In this document: positions 32,495 to 45,914 of the stretch, one piece after another | How positions within the stretch are numbered: the stretch's first letter is position 1 | How the letters are laid out: each line of letters opens with the position of its first letter | DNA from: Hyphodiscus hymeniophilus | Taxonomy: Eukaryota > Ascomycota > Leotiomycetes > Helotiales > Hyphodiscaceae | Length of the DNA: 64,000 nucleotides | Reading direction: 5' to 3' | NCBI GenBank assembly: GCA_016508695.1 | Contig: VNKQ01000020.1 | Span: forward strand, 895,989-959,988 | The notes under the pieces: generated by a model | The model's database searches: none | What the model was told of the DNA's origin: nothing | Seen by the model: the letters and a program-made list of their open reading frames with translations, nothing else | Made by a program: the position numbers and the translations under genes

Positions 32495-34423
32495 TTGGAG
32501 ATCAAAAAAAAAAGGTTTAGAAGCAAAATCAAAAAGAGTGAAAGAAGGAACGGAAGGAGGGAAGAGCTCGCTGGTTTACTTGACCATGTGAAGGTTTTGT
32601 CATTGCTAGACGACTTCTCATGTCAGCTTACAAGAAACCAAATGCGCTCCAGCAAGCCATTGGCTCAAAATGAGCCGAGGCTCGGCGCTTTAATGTTCCG
32701 TTCTCCTGAGATTAGCGAAAGGATACAATCTGGAAGTACCTTTCTCTCCAACCCGACTTGCTTCTCCTCCTTTCTCTATGGAAGGGTTTGTTCCAACCTT
32801 GTTCAACTCAATATTATCATATTGATCAGGAACTCAAATGGAGAGTGTATGCGAAATGATCTCCTTCGAGGCATTAAATAAATGATCGATTCTTCGACGA
32901 ACCTGTCTCTTTACAGATTCCAGGCATGAATAGAAAAAAATGGTTTGCAATAACTCACTCTAGCTCGACCGTTTATACATACACAAGAGACACAGCAACC
33001 GGAATTCTCGTCAGATGGGGAAAACTCGATAACACTTCACCTAGACTCCAAATATATTCTGAGCCTTTGATGACTCGGCATTGAAAATCGTCTCCTATCA
33101 TGAACCGATCAAAGGTATATATATACATATATAAACCCACCCTCTAGAAAACATTCCTCGCAAACCAAGCTCTCACTCAAAAAAGTTTCCTCGCAATCCA
33201 AATTCTCACGCACCACTCAAAACGGTCTGAACTCCCTCGATATATCCTAGCCAAGCCTAGCCACGACCTTAGCTAAAGCGCTTTACCACCTCAAACATAC
33301 CTTACCCATGACCAGAAATAAGCTCAGTCTGCTTTGCATTCTGCAGCGGCCCGAAAGGAACGCCAGCAGACACGACGGGCGCAGGACTCGCTGACCACGT
33401 CTACGATTGTACCACCACGGCGCAACAGGGCCCGCTTCCGAGGCGCGCTGGCAAACTTTCCGAGAAGGCAGCTAGCTGCAGGAGAGCGAGCGAAGGTACA
33501 GTGCGTCGAGATGAGATGGCACAGTACCGCCTCACGATTTACGAGGTGCGATAGTGCATAGAGGAAGGCGCATCATCTGTCGCCTCCATGGATTCAGCTC
33601 CCGACGGGGGTAAAATGCAGGGTGGGGTGTAAAGAGTATGGGATTGGTATGGGAGTTTGGCTGGGGTAAAGTGTGGTGTACAGCGAGGTGGGTGGCAACA
33701 TGTACAGCCAGCACACGACGAGCTGTGCAACACCACCACCACCACCACCCCACAAGTCGCACAACAGGACGCTTCACGCTCAGCTGCTGCTCGAGAAACA
33801 CGACGAGGCGTACAGTCGGTGAGTCCTCTCGAGCGTTTCTATTCTCTCTGATTCTAGACACCAATCAAAGATCCCTGTATCTATATACACGCATCGACCT
33901 CGACTCGAGCTTGACTAAACAGCGGAGTGATGAGAAACCCAAATAGCAGATAGCAAAGTACCAACTTTGTGCCCTTTTGTTGCTTGTGGTCGAGCCGCAA
34001 ACCCCGAAGACGCCAACGTCCGACATACGCATCGCAAAATAAACACAGACTGCCGCCCAAACTGTATAGAGTATAAAATTCAAAAGCCACCGCCGCCCAA
34101 TGATGAGGAGAAGGTATTGTAAACCCCATGTGAGATATATGTGATTGCTCGCTGCAGTGTATGATCAAGTCGCTTGGTGACTCTGCAGATGAAAAAATTC
34201 AATGCTTCAGAAAACGACATGGTCAAGAAATGTACTGGAAGGAAAATTCGAAACTACGCCACCGCTTAAAAATGCAGAAAAAAGACCGCCTCCCAACCTT
34301 CCTCCACATGAACCATCCCAATGCAACCAATATATACGATCAGATGTTACACATAGAATTATTTTTGGTCCAGGTCTGTCAGCCTCGTGCTGGATATCTG
34401 TCGGGTTCATTGTCGAGCATCCG
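32495..34423. other. Gene-poor spacer of about 1.9 kb with simple repeats
   Basis: Holds the probable promoter of the thioesterase gene (from 32495), a TA-rich simple run at 33115-33134 and a small imperfect duplication (TTCCTCGCAA, then CCAA...TCTCAC) at about 33155-33222. A CAC-triplet run lies at about 33730-33749. The last part is the 3' flank of the zinc-cluster gene. No coding frame is convincing. Confidence 0.5.
33730..33749. repeat. CAC trinucleotide microsatellite
   Basis: About six perfect CAC/ACC units in a non-coding region. Confidence 0.7.
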
Positions 34424-37400
34424 TCAATGTCCTGTCATTGGCACATCTCCACTTGCGCTCGAGAAACTGGACGAGGCTTGCTTTGGTATCAAGTCAATCT
34501 CCTTGGCGACATGTTCTAGGATTTTGATGTCGATGTAGAGCGCAGAAGACGGTTGAGCTACCAGTTTCAGGAACCCCATCGTCTTCTCGTACAAGTCTCT
34601 TAGTTCCTGTTTAGGCATGAGCGGTCCAAGAATGGGATCAATGGATGCTGCCAGGAGGGTGATGAGATTACCCCATTGCCTGTATTGTGTTAATACATGT
34701 AACAGATGTGAGTGTAGTGTTTGAATGGAAACATACGCATGTGCTGTCCCCCAAACATTGGTGACGATTAGTCTTTGTTTCCCCGGATCCCCCAGACCAT
34801 GAAAGGCTTTCGTGCTTTGTATGAGAGCCGAAATGCCATTTATCGCATAGTCTTTGATTCGACGATCGTTATCGTCGAAGCTGGCCGCATCAGGATTGAT
34901 TGTGGGCACATCAATGACTTCCTTTTTGTAAGTCTGAGAGAACCCTTCTTGGCGTTTTATGAGCTGTGGAGATTCTTGGACGGAGTCCCGTGCAATCCTT
35001 TGCTTAGCTTTTTGCGTCGAAGAGTGCTCAAGGACTTTCTCCAAGAAGGGTCGATAGGTGATGACTTTCGCGCCATAATACTTAGCCCGGAAGCGCGCCC
35101 GCAGTATCTCCGTGGCAGGAGCATCGTCATCGTCCCAATGCATGCTCGGCAATGACCTCTTGATATCCTCCAGATTCTCCAGTGAAGCATCGATAGTCTT
35201 AAAGGGAGGTGGTCGTTTGCCGCTGAATACCGAGGGAAACTCCGAATCTATACGGTGTTAGAGAAATGCAAAAAGCAGACTTAGCTCTACACACCATTCT
35301 GCGGTTTATAGAACATGTTGTGCAGCTGGTTAAGATGTTTCCGCATCGCTAGCTGTGCAGCATAGCTAGTAACATGCCATATGTCAATTTTGTCAATTTC
35401 CACAGCGGCATGCAGGTTGAGACTTGGCATATCCTCTTCGTAAGTTAGAATACCAGAATGAGGAACAGGCAGCTCTGCCACAATGTCGCTAGGACTCGTC
35501 AGTAATGTAGTTATCACCTTAGTCCTCTTAGCTACGTACCTTTCGAGCTGTAAGCATGTCCAAAAGGCAATGATGAGGTGGTTGTCCCTGGCAGGAGTCT
35601 GAGCCCGCGGGTTCTCCTTCAACCTCTTGAACCGATCAAGCTTACTGCAGACAGTTAGTCTGTACATAATTTGTAGTGTGTTGACTTACGGTCTCAAGAT
35701 GACCTGCAGACTACGACAGGCCTGATGCAAATATGCGTGACTCTCTAAAGGCCGCCCAAGCTGACCGTGATACAGACTTGCCAGGATGTTGGCGTGAACA
35801 TGTTGAAGACTGTTTCCACCAGCTTGATTTCCAAGAATATCGGTCGCGAAAGCAAAATATTTTAGCCCAGGCACAACGTCCAAGTTCTTAAGCCTGGTGC
35901 CCGACGTATTTCTTGCAGGGTGAATGCCCTCGATCGAAGTCCTGCGACTTCGAGACTGTATTCTTTCCCCATCTATAGGAGAAGGAAGGCCGGAGACTGT
36001 AGACATTGACGGGGAGCTGTGTAGCCCGGAAGGTGATGGATGACCATTCCGAACGGCTGGAGAGCCCCATGAGTTTTCACCATCGTGAGCCGGTACACAA
36101 TCACGAATCTTTCCTTTCTCCTGGCAAATTTCTCCTAGTGCCATTACTAGCAACACGATCGCTGTGCCGATGGACCGAAATGGCTGGCCAGGTTTGTGAT
36201 CTGGGACATTTGGTTGCTCAAAAGGCTCTCCCTGGGTTGGAGACCATTTGCGCTTGTTTGAGGGACTGTCGGGATTTCGATTGCTTTGTGCGCCTACAAA
36301 TCCAGCCGAATGAGAATTTTGGACAGAGCTATGGCTTGTCAGGTGCAAGACCTGCTTCGGCTTTGCTGCGTGGTCGGTCGGGATCGTTCTCAAGAAGTTA
36401 TCGACAAGAGTGTGGAGTTGCGCTGGTACGAGGATCGGATGCATTATGTTGATGTGTTGCATGTAGCTGTGAACCAAGTCCTTCACAACTGTTGAGTTGA
36501 ATTCAGGCATACCTTCGTGATTGATACTGCCTCTTTGAACCACATCTCCAGGTGGAGTGAGCCCTCCAAGCTGCCCCCAATTTTCGTCGGGAGAGCCGAC
36601 GTCAGAACTTGCATCGCTGGGCGTCAGTGTGCTGCCTTCAGCTACGTCTGTCAAAGGGTCTTTGTCGTAGCCTGGTAGTCGATCTGTTCCCTCGCCTCTT
36701 CCAAAGAGTTTGAGTAGCCCCCGCCTCTCTTCTTGCAGCATGGGGTAGTTTTCATTTTTAATCCTATCACTTTTGATCACACCACCAGCAAGCTCTTTGA
36801 TGGCTCGGTTGAGTAGTAACCTCGCTGCTCCGGTCGTATGATTGACCGGTATGGAAGGCTGACCAGGATTAACTGGCGGACCATCCTCATCTTCTTCAAT
36901 CGTTTCGGCCATGTCAACTGCCATTTCAGAGGCCGGCTGTTGGCTCGAGTTTGATGGAAAAGGCGACTCGCCAAGTGATGGTGGGGCATCAAAAGCCGCA
37001 GTCATGAGGGGAGGTGGCCCTGGAAGCCGCCCCGACGCTTGAGCTGAGGACACCCTTCGGGGTGGTATCTGGAAGTCCGCTGCAGCTCTAGAATCGTCGG
37101 GTTCACCTCTAAAGCTATCGTCGGCTACCCGACGGGTTGGGAAAAGAGCGCTCTCCACACGAGAGAGCCTATCCGATATCGTACCTTGGAATTTTGCCAT
37201 GTTCGAATCCATACGGTTGATCGCTTCAACAATCTCAGCCGCAGTTCTATCTTGCCTGTTCTAATCAGTCATGTGAGCCTGTATGTCAAATACATAACAT
37301 ACTGCTTTGGTGGTGGGTCACGGTAGACACATGCAATGCTTTTCTCCTTGCAGCTACTGCAATTCGGTCTTCCTTCGTCGCATTTCGCCTTCAAACTGCG

Positions 37401-38105
37401 ACAACTGTCGCACGCCTGAGCCGCTCTTTGCGCTTTTCTCTTTTGTGCTGCCGCGATGGGTGTAGGATAGGCGACATAATCCTGCCGTGGCGGTGGAAGG
37501 CCAGGGGGACCGTATCCAGGGTGACCGTATGGCTCATTGCCAGGCATGGGGCTCTGAGGGACATAAGAGGGTGTGGCTTGGTATGATTGTGTTCTGGGAT
37601 GCCCGGCCATTTCGAAAGGAGGCAGTTGTTGCGGGTGTCTCGACTCGGCATGTGTGGGCATCATGTTGTGGTCTGGTGCGCTTCCTGTTGAAGCTGGCCT
37701 GTATTGCACATCCTCCACCGGCTCTCTCTTCATTATAACGTCCTGTTGTACACCATACGGCGGCAGATGTGTTGGAGTATGTGCGCCAGGCTGGTGCTGA
37801 TGAAAGGCGTGCGGCGAAGGGCCAGAGCTGGGCCTACGAGTATCTTGGTCGTATGTTCGATGGTCCGAATGTGCTGAATGGCGCCTGTGAGCGTCTAAGG
37901 GATTCGTCTGATGTTCAGGTTGCCTGGCATATGAAGGCCCATGCTGTTGGTATTGAGGGGCAGAGGGAGTTGGAGGTTGGGTCTGAGGGACTGGAGGGAG
38001 GTCTCGTTCGCGAGAACTATTCCATGGAGCTGGTGGAGGGGGTGGACCAGGAAGTGGCCCAACTATTCGCAGACGTTTGGAGTCCGGTAGCCCGTTACTG
38101 TCCAT
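34424..38105 (-). CDS. Zn2Cys6 binuclear-cluster transcription factor, 1144 residues
   Basis: Six exons: 37303-38105, 35690-37255, 35540-35644, 35295-35488, 34737-35247, 34424-34679. The first 220 residues are Pro/Gln/His-rich. A basic lead (AQKRKAQRAAQ) precedes the zinc cluster with cysteines at about 231, 234, 241, 248, 251 and 258 (CX2CX6CX6CX2CX6C). Exon 2 begins with the likely dimerisation region (NMAKFQGTISDRLSRVESALF) and a long disordered acidic stretch. From VVKDLVHSYMQHINIMHPILVP it enters the fungal-specific regulatory domain, with GLKYFAFATDILG, HANILASLYHGQLGRPLESHAYLHQACRSLQ, CLQLESDIVAELPVPHSGI and RFRAKYYGAKVITYRPFLEK. It is a DNA-binding regulator in the nucleus; its targets cannot be inferred. 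Confidence 0.93.
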
Positions 38106-41100
38106 GATAATGGATCACGCAAAGGTCAAGTGGGCACAGCAGCAGAGGCCATGGACGGCAATCGAGCGCGCGCGGCTTCTTACAGGCCTAAGGAGACACA
38201 GAGGCGTTGGGAGTGAGAATAGAGATCATCTGCGCCGGTTGGTTGGACAAGCTGACGTACAGATGGATCATGTGTATCGAGTAAGGAGCGGCTGTCTGTT
38301 TGCGCGATGGTTTGGTCTCGTCTCGTCGGGTGCGCTTCGTTTTGATTTGGATTGGGTGTGGTAAGCTGTGGTGAGTGGGTAGGAGGCAAGAAACAGCCTA
38401 GGTAGAGAGACTGGGAGAGGAGATCAGCGTATTCCCGGCAGAAGAAGCAGCATGGGGTTTCCTATCATGGAAGAGTGAGGCGCGCAGGATGGGGGCAGGC
38501 AGGCAGTGGAAGAGAAGCGAAGTAGGTAGGTTTCGTTCGTCCCGGTACGGGAAAAAAAGGTACTTACTCGAGAGTAGTCGGCTAGTAAGCTAGTAGGCTA
38601 GTAGGGTAGCTAGTAGCCAGGTAGGCGAGGATACTAGGGAAGCTCCAAAACAACAGGAATGATAGCTCCTTAAGCTAGCTAGCTGGACGGCTGCCCTACT
38701 CTACCTTGTTGAGGATCCCAGCGGGGCCTGACTTTTTAGTTACTGTAGATAGGTGGGTAGATAGTCGTGATCTGCGAGCGAGAATAGGACTTTTATTTTC
38801 TTCCTTCACTTCTGCAGTGTAAATGCGTAGATCAATGTAATCCAGACCGCAGCGCAGCTCCCGCGAGCCTGGTTGTTGTCAAGCACAAGGCGAGATACTG
38901 TTGCTGGGTATGTTGGGTCCAATACTGCGGTGAGTAGTGGTTTTTGCGATGAGGAGGGCCACCAACAGGCGAGGCGATGTTCAACCGCCGAAGCGCGATG
39001 CGGAGCGAAGGTAAGGATGTTGAGGGCTGTACTGGTGCCCTACAACTCACAAGCTTCATGTCAGACAGATAATATCTAGGATAGGTATCCGCAAGTACAA
39101 GTACAAGTGCAAGTCCAAGGTAGGGGAGAATCATACAAATGCTTGATGAGTGGGGTCACATTTCAAGAGTGCGGGAGGAGCAGGATGTACAGGACCGTGG
39201 GTTCCGTGAACACAAAGGCTGGTTTGAGAGAGGGATACGATGCGGCACAGCGCAGTAGCTGTGCTCGGATAAGGTTGAGTAGAGTAGAGTAGGTAACTAA
39301 TAAGTCAGTTGGTGATGTGATAAAATTGAAGCGTCTTTATTTTGAAGATCAGGTATTCTGACTTAACTTCCTAACTTTCTGATATCTCTGACTTCTCTGA
39401 CTTGTGGTGGGTACGCTGCAGCGTCTTTGGAGGGCCAGAAAGAGGGGCCAGAGAGGGGAGTCAGAGTAGGGGACCAGGCAGTGTAGGGTTGGGCTCGTTG
39501 GGTACCAATCGCACAATCAGGTTCGCCGGTTCATCTGGGTCCAGGGTCTCCGTCAAGTTAGAAGTGACCACTGTACTAAGTTCTCACCACCACCCTCAAA
39601 GACCCTCCCTCCTGCTCCCCACTTCCCTCCCACTCGAGCCCCCATTATAACTCCAAATACCACCCTCTCACCCAGTACCTCAAAGGGTACGCCCGGGGCG
39701 GACACCGTACTGTAGGACCAAGCACAAGAAAGGGAGGGAAGGACACTGCCGAAACCTACCCACTATCCACAGGTAAACCGCAACCGCCTCCTCCCACCCC
39801 TGGGACCCCCCGGACCTCTGTAAACTGTGTGGCGTCGTCCATCGTGCCTCGCCCTCGTGAGGCTAACTTTCGTAGGTGAATGTTGCATCGGTATTATTTG
39901 CCTTGTCCTGCCCACCAGAGCTACTGGACTACTCCGTAAACCAGGTTATCGCTTTGGTAGGGATTCCGATTGCGTGGTGCCATCTGGCGCATGAATTGAT
40001 CAAAATGGCGATGCGATGCGAAGATTGACGATTACGCTACCGAGATTTGGAAGCGTGTATTCGCACCCATTGGTCAATCAACCATCGTCCCTGCTCAATG
40101 CTCACCGTAGGTGAAAGGACTACTGGACGCTCAGACTCAGTCAGTGCTCCGTGTCGGTCTATCCTTTATCCCGACCATCCGATATCCGTCCGTCGAGCTT
40201 CAACGGAGTCATGGAACCAACGTTACAAAAAGAAACTCCCCTTCAGTGGCCAGCCTAGATCTGTGTACACCGAATAAGTGATTCAGGAATTCAGGCCAGC
40301 CACATCAGCGAGTCAGCTACACCTGCAGAATCCTAGACCGTTTACCTGCAAGAGTTCTGACAGGGTCATGAATATCAGCATTTTCGACTCTGTGTGGCTG
40401 GTCAGCAGCGTCTAGCCCTTTCGCCCTGTTCTTCACCCGCTTCTCAATCGGACTTGTCGCAGCCTCCTTGCTTTGTGGAAAGCCCCCAGCTACCGATACC
40501 AAGGGCACGGTAACCAGCGTTGCTTCGGAACTGAACCTTGGGGGGCTTGGGACGCGCTAGGGCTCACCCTTTGCATGCAAAGCTGACGGATGGATGAAGG
40601 CTAAAAGCGCCAAAGGAAGCGATGCGATTTGAGATTCATGCTTGAATACTGCGAATGCGATACAGTACTATGATTATCGATGCTCGATTTCGATTCTCCA
40701 CGGGCTCATGCTCCTATCGGTCCTTACGAGTACTTGGTATATCGCGACAGTCCTCGGAGCTTCCCCATTGATCTGGTGGGGCTATGTTTGATTGCTACTT
40801 CACCACGAGAGAGTGGTTCGGCTGTCGAAGGAACAAGCTCGTCAAAGCCCAAGTGATGACGGACAATTTCCACTATACCCTATAAGAAGCTGAGAAAGAG
40901 TAGGAGCGACGTAAATCACGACAAGCATTCGAGCTGATCCAAAGAATCATGAAGGCTACAAGGCCAAAGACCTTACCCATTCGAGCAGCGACGTCCCGCT
41001 GCTGAGGCCCTCTCTCCCCGCAGCATCCACATACTGTAAAGCCGTGTGGTAATGCCGTGTCCTTCGGTGCTTCGGCGAAGCGGTTGGGTGTGGAGCAGGA

Positions 41101-43612
41101 CCTAAGCAGGGCCTCAAATTAGGAGGAAAGAGACACCGTCGGTCCAATAAACTCACTGTTCCTGAACATCGGTCCTGATTCTGAGGCAGATCTCTGGAGT
41201 AAGGCTCTGTCCCCAATCATCTGCCTACCCATGGCCCTGCTTTGCAAGTCCATGCACTGGTGAATCGATGAGAGGCCAATGGGCTAGAATCGATGAACCC
41301 TGATCCAAGGTAAGTGCTCAGACGAAACTCAAAAACGCGTGATATTTTGCCTCTTCCCATCTGTGCGGTGGGAGCTTGAGATGTTAGCCTCCAGCTGATC
41401 AACCCTCGAGAAAGGGGTCGTCCCTCTAGGCCTCACACTACTACGTACGGTATTCCGTAGTCTCTGAAACCCCTGGTTGCCGGCGAGATCCCTTTCCCGC
41501 AACGCCCCCTCCACTCTTGCCATTGTGCATCGTGATACGCTCACCGCTGCTAGGGAGGACGGAGTAGAAGATGATCTTGCTCAAATTTGGGCCGATTACG
41601 ATGAACATGTTTTTCTAGGGTCGCTGATTACCCTGCCAAGAATGAAATCGAAAAAACGGGGCTGCAGATGATAGGCTGATGTTATTTTTCCAGTTTTTAT
41701 TCCCTGTCGTAGAATTATTGATGCCCAAATTTGACATAGTTGCAGGCGACACCCCAGAGGCTGAATACCCGTAAAGTTGGTCCCGCAAGCTCCCTCGAGC
41801 TGACCCATACAGATTCCAAACGACAGAAAGGTGGCAATTCGTCACAATATGGCCGGCAGATTTGACACAATGAGATTCCTTGGCCCGAACGCGGATTGAC
41901 AAAAGGTAGGGAAGGGAAAGGCAAGGCTGCAAGCTCTTAACGGCGCACCGCACAGTGAGATCGATATCTCGCATCGAACATACCAACGCTTATCTTCAGG
42001 CCTCTTCAAACATTGATGTCTCAGTTCCGTAGTTGCCTCGGTACGGTTTCGGTACGACTTCGATACGGTGGTGCTTTCTTTATCTTTACCACTCTTCTCC
42101 TACTCCACATGTTTGTCGATCATGGAGACGAGGCTGATGATGATGATGATTGTCTAACGTACCAGGAATTTAATCATCGGGAAACCTCCCTCCTGGCTGC
42201 CTCGAATGACGTCCATGCGTGGGGTTTCACTTTTCTCTGTGGTAGAGACGGCATAAATAGATGCTTTGTCGGTGTGTTGCCTGCATTGTCCCTTCGTGCA
42301 TTTCGTGGATTTCATGTGACATGTCTCTGCCCTCGTACTCGATGGGTAACGGGATCCATAACATTTCGCATGTGTTCGAGGCATACTAAGGAACGATCAT
42401 TCCATGCTCCACGAGGTGGTTTTGCTTGCAAAAGCGTTGGTGTCTCTGTACATCATCAACTGAATTGTTCTGTGCGTGCAGGAAATCAAATCCCGAGATG
42501 CAGATCGTCACGACGATGAGGCTGCCAACCCCAGAAGTGGTGAAGCCCCACGCTTGCTTGGTTGATTGCTCCACAAGGCAAATGGAGGTGCGACAACGAT
42601 AGGCGGATGTGCCTTTCGGCAAAAGCGTAACGGGCCAACGGCCATTGGAGGAGGGACGGTTTACTCAGATGGGAAAAAGAAACGAGTTGAAGGCAATCTA
42701 GACCCTGGAGGGTTACATCGAGGCGGGATTCTCGCGGCCTTGCTGGCGAGGTTGCTTGTATCGCTCCATAACCCGGTTATGGTATCATTACAAGTGACTT
42801 GTCATATTTCACACAGATTTCAACGAGACAGCCACGCTGGCGAAACAGATTGTCGAGATCTCGTTCGCAAAGCCTGCTGCATACGCAGCAGTAGCCCTAA
42901 ATGAATGTCCAAGAGTCGGAACTGGCACGAGAGAATCGCATTCATGCAATCGATTGCTTCGGGTATATACTCCGTAGGTCTCGTCCGGTGATATGAATGT
43001 TGCAAGGCCTTCATAAGCTTGCCATCCACGTCGGATGCAGCAACGGAGGAAATCGCAAAAATGATTATTTCAAATGATTGGCCCTCCGAGATCTTGAATG
43101 ATCACGCGGTACCTAATCGATTGCTCGTATGTAGTTAATACTGGAGAATATCAATATTTGCTTGTATGCCTTCTTGAGGCCAACGCCACAGTACAAAGTG
43201 ACAAGCGACAGAATCACGCCACTTCATTGGGCCAGACTTGTGGAAGGAAAGCCGATATCAGAAGCAGAGCCGCTCATCGAGTCATTATCTCAAGATGGGT
43301 CCGAATCTAGCATTCTCTCCAGCTCGACTCATGTGCCAGTGACCTAAATCAGGAGGAGACGGATCAGCAATACGAGCATTGTCGGCCATAGATCTGTCAT
43401 GGAGTTTTTCTAGCAGATGTATCATATTCCGACTTCGTATGTGTGTCTGTAGTGCCGTTGGAGATTCTTGACTAAAGGATCCGTAAATGACGCTGCAGAT
43501 TGTGAGCAGTACGTAGCAAATACAGCGACCATGTGGCTGAAAACTACAACGGATCTAGAGGGAATCAAGATCCAATCCTTGGTGTCGAGCGTGCAGATAC
43601 TCTTCACCGCTA
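38106..43612. other. Gene desert of about 5.5 kb upstream of the zinc-cluster regulator
   Basis: No frame on either strand shows a domain or a coherent exon series. The longest open stretch (ATG at 42016 to 42519, plus) is Cys/Arg/His-rich and looks non-coding. Simple repeats are present: GCTAGTAG units at 38581-38617, AAGTAC hexamers at about 39088-39108, TCTGACTT-like runs at 39355-39402 and GAT triplets near 42131-42148. The interval 39590-39790 is strikingly pyrimidine-rich on the plus strand. The region may be a long promoter and leader for the regulator on the minus strand, with further unassigned DNA beyond. Confidence 0.5.
38581..38617. repeat. Degenerate GCTAGTAG tandem repeat
   Basis: Three to four adjacent copies of GCTAGTAA/G with small changes, in the 5' flank of the zinc-cluster regulator. 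Confidence 0.65.
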
Positions 43613-44286
43613 TCATTGATCGTGGTCTTCGATGCGCCCTTCTTGATTCCCAAGGACTCGCCTGCGTTTCTTCGGTCGTCTAACCTTACTAGAGTTGGAG
43701 GACGTCTCGCCGAGCTCGCTGTTATTGAAGTCCTGGAATGTTTCGGCTTCGGTGAAAACTAGATCTCCAGTTGCTCCAAGGGTGTCGCGACCAGCTTCCT
43801 CCATCAAGATGCCCAGGGCGATCAAAGCCGTTTCGTCCATGCTTCGGTAGTCTCCTAATCCGCTGTCTGCTGTGGCGCGCGAATAGAAATCAGAGGCGTA
43901 GCAGTGCAGAGCCTTTAGTAGATCGGACTCAGGTAGCTCTGTTTGCAACTCTCGTTCGTTGGCAAAATAGATATCCGATTCTGCAAACCTCGTTGGCGCG
44001 TTTTTCCCACGGAACAGCACGGCCTCTGGAGATACGGCATTATTAGACGACGAGGCAGTATCTCGTGTTGAGGATATCCAGACTTCCTTGGGTATGAAGC
44101 CTTTAGCGTTCAGTCGACCTAACAGGGAGTCAGTGATTGTTACATAAGTGTACATGAGTCCTCACCAGCAACAGCATCATATACCGAATGTTTTCTTCCC
44201 TTGAGCATTATATCCTCCTGAACCGAGCCATCTGCCGCAGACTCTGGGTAAAGAAAAGCGTTCTGTGACCTTGCTTTCGAAGTCAT
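43613..44286 (-). CDS. rrn10: RNA polymerase I upstream activation factor subunit Rrn10-like
   Basis: Exons 44166-44286 and 43613-44118 give 208 residues. The recognisable core is LLKALHCYASDFYSRA followed, after a short loop, by MDETALIALGILMEEAGRDTLG. It parallels the Rrn10 pattern of a helix with (H)YA and then DETxLIxLGxLxEE. Rrn10 is part of the UAF complex that binds the rDNA promoter and recruits RNA polymerase I. The N-terminus (MTSKARSQNAFLYPESAADG) is polar and the C-terminus basic (RRPKKRRRVLG), a possible nuclear signal. The assignment rests on one motif region, so it is moderate. The gene is divergent from the CSA-like WD40 gene, 185 bp apart. Confidence 0.68.
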
Positions 44287-44471
44287 GTTGGATGGCTTCT
44301 AGAGTTGTTGAGATTTTGAAGTTATTCCGTTTCGTAGGAAAGCCGCCCAGGGCTAGTGTTCAGCCTCGCGCTAAGCAAAATCCGTCGAGGAGTTAGTGTC
44401 GCTTGGCAAGCTACAGCGAATGGGACATTCAAACAACAACTGATCTAACACGATATATACAATCCAGATGC
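44287..44471. promoter_or_regulatory. Compact divergent promoter between rrn10-like and CSA-like genes
   Basis: Only 185 bp separates the two start codons, so both promoters must overlap. No specific binding site was identified. Confidence 0.5.
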
Positions 44472-45914
44472 ATGAATCAGTTGCTGTATGATCGATCAGC
44501 GGGCAGCCTCAGCCCGCAAGCCTTCGCGCTTGTCCAGACTGCACAACGACTTCATGCAGTTCAACCAAGTCCACGTTTACTTTTCGATGGCGGGGAAAAG
44601 GAAGAGGCGCCAGTCAACTCCGATGGGACTGGGAAGCTGCGTGAAACTGCGGACCTGGCAGAGAAGATCTGGGCTCACCAGGCAGGCGTGAATTCGCTGT
44701 CGTTGGATATTGAAAATCGGCTGTAAGTATGCACCAGGCCAGATGCATCACTTCCTGACCGTGATAGCCTCATCTCTGGGGGCGCAGATACTTCTATCAA
44801 GATATGGGATCTGGGCGAATGCCCAAATGGGGCAGTTCATACTTTCAAACCGACTGCCACCGTTCCTAAAAAGTCCTCTCACAAATTCGGAATTACACAA
44901 TTAAATTTTTATCCATTCGATTCTGCTGCCTTCCTATCCTCTTCCTACGACCACCACCTGAAGCTCTATGCGACCGAGACTTTATCCTTGTCCGCAGATT
45001 TCGATTTGAATTCCATTATTTACACTCATGCACTGTCTCCCATTGCCAGCCACTTATTGGTAGCATGCGCAACTCAACATCCTGCAGTTCGACTGGTAGA
45101 TCTTCGCTCTGGATCAAATACCCATTCTTTGGCTGGTCATCACGGAGCGCTGTTATCACTCGCTTGGAGCCCGATGGTAGAGTACATACTTGCAAGCGGT
45201 GGTATAGACGGCACAGTTCGTCTATGGGACATAAGAAAGAGCTCAAGCTCATTGGGCGTTTTGGATGTCGAGGATTCCATCGGTATAAGGAGCACGGATG
45301 AGATCAGAGCAGGAGGTTGGGGCCGACAATCTGCAAAAGCTCACCATGGAGCTGTGAATGGCATTACATGGACGGATGACGGCGCATATATCATATCAGC
45401 AGGACATGACGAACGAATGCGAGTTTGGGATGCGGCGACTGGAGCCAACACTTTAGCAAGCTTTGGACCGACTCTCAAAAACAGCCATCTCTCCAACTTG
45501 CCTCTTGTTACATGTCCAACGTCGTCAACTCCACCTGGAAAGGCAGTATTGTTCTACCCTAATGAGAAAGAACTCCTTATGTTTGAGCTCCACGAAGGGA
45601 GGATTCTAAAGCGCCTCAAAGTCCCTGGGCCCATAATGGCGGCCGTAAGGTCAAGGACTGGGGAAAGAAATGTCAAGAGCAGGATTACCGCTCTGGTGTG
45701 GAGAGGCCAATGTGACGGTGTTTATTCTGCCCATACGGACGGACAGATCCGGGCTTGGCTTCCAAGAACGGTAGAGGATGATATATTGGACGAAGAGGAA
45801 GAGCAATCCTCGAAGATGCAGGTTGATGATGAGACTGCAGGTGGAAAGAGAAAGCGCCAGGTGCTTGATGATGTTTTCAAAGATTTAACGAAGCAGAAGA
45901 TTAGCTTTGGCTAA
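44472..45914 (+). CDS. rad28: WD40 protein of the CSA/ERCC8 (Rad28) type, transcription-coupled repair
   Basis: Exons 44472-44722 and 44768-45914 encode 465 residues. The start MNQLLYDRSAGSLSPQAF is the first ATG in frame and matches how fungal CSA proteins begin. WD repeats are visible: HQAGVNSLSLDIENRLLISGGADTSIKIWDL; KFGITQLNFYP...SSSYDHHLKLYATET; VACATQHPAVRLVDLRSG; HHGALLSLAWSPMVEYILASGGIDGTVRLWDIR; HHGAVNGITWTDDGAYIISAGHDERMRVWDAATG; then VYSAHTDGQIRAWLPR. CSA is the substrate receptor of a Cul4-DDB1 ubiquitin ligase that acts on stalled RNA polymerase II. The acidic tail (EDDILDEEEEQ) is followed by a basic stretch. Other WD40 families are possible, but the first repeat and N-terminus favour CSA. 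Confidence 0.82.

Noticed and set aside
33532..33864. Minus-strand frame rich in Val, Trp, His and Cys
   Set aside because: Its composition comes from the CAC microsatellite and surrounding simple sequence.
37202..37212. A GTTCGAATCC-like tRNA B-box
   Set aside because: It lies inside the coding sequence of the zinc-cluster regulator and no cloverleaf can be drawn around it. I saw no convincing tRNA gene anywhere in the window.
42016..42519. Longest open frame in the gene desert, plus strand
   Set aside because: Composition rich in Cys, Arg and His, no domain, overlapping minus-strand frames of similar quality, and no splice partner.
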